From Acidimicrobiia bacterium (GTDB lineage Bacteria > Actinomycetota > Acidimicrobiia > Spongiisociales > JAHEDJ01), in contig JAUVQS010000027.1 of assembly GCA_030598025.1 (NCBI GenBank), forward strand, positions 1 to 13,476: a stretch of DNA of 13,476 bases, written 5' to 3'. The notes beneath the pieces were generated by a model. It saw only the letters and a program-made list of their open reading frames with translations, was not told where the DNA came from and made no database searches. Below, piece after piece: positions 13,444-13,476 of this stretch (positions are counted from its first letter, which is position 1; the number at the start of each line of letters is the position of its first letter). The translations under genes were made by a program, and so were the position numbers.

Positions 13444-13476
13444 CCAAGTACCAAGTACCAGGTACCAGGTACCAGG
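13444..13476 (+). repeat. Heptamer tandem repeat, right array (runs off the window)
   Basis: Period-7 array: CCAAGTA twice, CCAGGTA twice, then CCAGG at the window edge, about 4.7 copies. The AAGTA and AGGTA versions differ by one transition. Same unit and orientation as the left array. The array probably continues beyond the window. Confidence 0.9.

Larger units (their letters stand above)
13028..13444. mobile_element. MITE-like non-coding unit with 18-nt inverted termini
   Basis: GAAGATATGCGGATAGGT (13028-13045) and ACCTATCCGCGCGTCTTC (13427-13444) are inverted copies matching at 15 of 18 positions. The three differences are adjacent transitions, and the ten bases GCGGATAGGT match exactly. 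The ends lie directly inside two same-orientation heptamer arrays, as if the unit had inserted into one array, or as if array and unit form one composite repeat. The interior (417 bp in all) has no plausible gene: every frame gives short Pro/Arg/Gly-rich shadows. It is packed with hairpins: GTTCTG/CAGAAC (13099-13140), two REP-like modules, ATGTG/CACAT (13306-13318) and a 14-nt palindrome. No transposase is present, so it would be non-autonomous. A clear target duplication cannot be told apart from the heptamers. An alternative is a plain intergenic repeat cluster. Confidence 0.5.

Noticed and set aside
13005..13476. CRISPR array suggested by repeated units at both ends
   Set aside because: The repeats are contiguous 7-mers with no spacers and no cas genes nearby.

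Overview
The window is GC-rich, densely coded DNA from a high-GC Gram-positive bacterium. The order RNase E/G, rplU, rpmA, obgE, proB, and the order proA, MoxR ATPase, VWA protein, both resemble actinobacterial chromosomes. The protein sequences look like an environmental, non-mycobacterial actinobacterium, perhaps of the Acidimicrobiia; that placement is inference. Most of the window is conserved housekeeping sequence with no cargo genes.

Layout: (1) 1-4671, plus strand: an RNase E/G family endonuclease whose reading frame is open to the window edge, then rplU and rpmA (ribosomal proteins L21 and L27), obgE (ribosome-assembly GTPase) and proB (glutamate 5-kinase). A sigma-A-like promoter lies between the RNase gene and rplU, and rplU to proB are packed as one operon. 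(2) 4735-7553, minus strand: trkA-trkH, a complete potassium-uptake pair, convergent with proB. (3) 7639-11216, plus strand: proA (the step after ProB), a MoxR AAA+ ATPase overlapping proA by 4 nt, and a CoxE-like VWA protein 9 nt further on. (4) 11387-11785: a stand-alone CheY-like receiver. (5) 11954-12955: gap, glycolytic GAPDH, ending in a strong hairpin. (6) 12956-13476: no gene, but much structure.

Two themes link the genes. Ribosome biogenesis and RNA processing (RNase E/G, L21, L27, Obg) sit together. Around them, the two halves of the proline pathway (proB, proA) flank the potassium transporter, so both classical arms of bacterial osmoadaptation share about 5 kb. The MoxR-VWA pair has no recognisable client here.

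The least ordinary stretch is the last 450 bases. An approximately 417-bp non-coding unit (13028-13444) is bounded by 18-nt inverted repeats matching at 15 of 18 positions. It lies between two same-orientation arrays of a 7-bp repeat (AGGTACC/CCAAGTA type) and carries two oppositely oriented copies of a REP-like double-hairpin module. I read it as a MITE-like non-autonomous element or composite intergenic repeat. Other unusual points are an AKAD variant of the Obg G4 motif, a hairpin between the obgE Shine-Dalgarno and its GTG start, a gap Shine-Dalgarno inside a perfect inverted repeat, and a possible leaderless promoter for proA.
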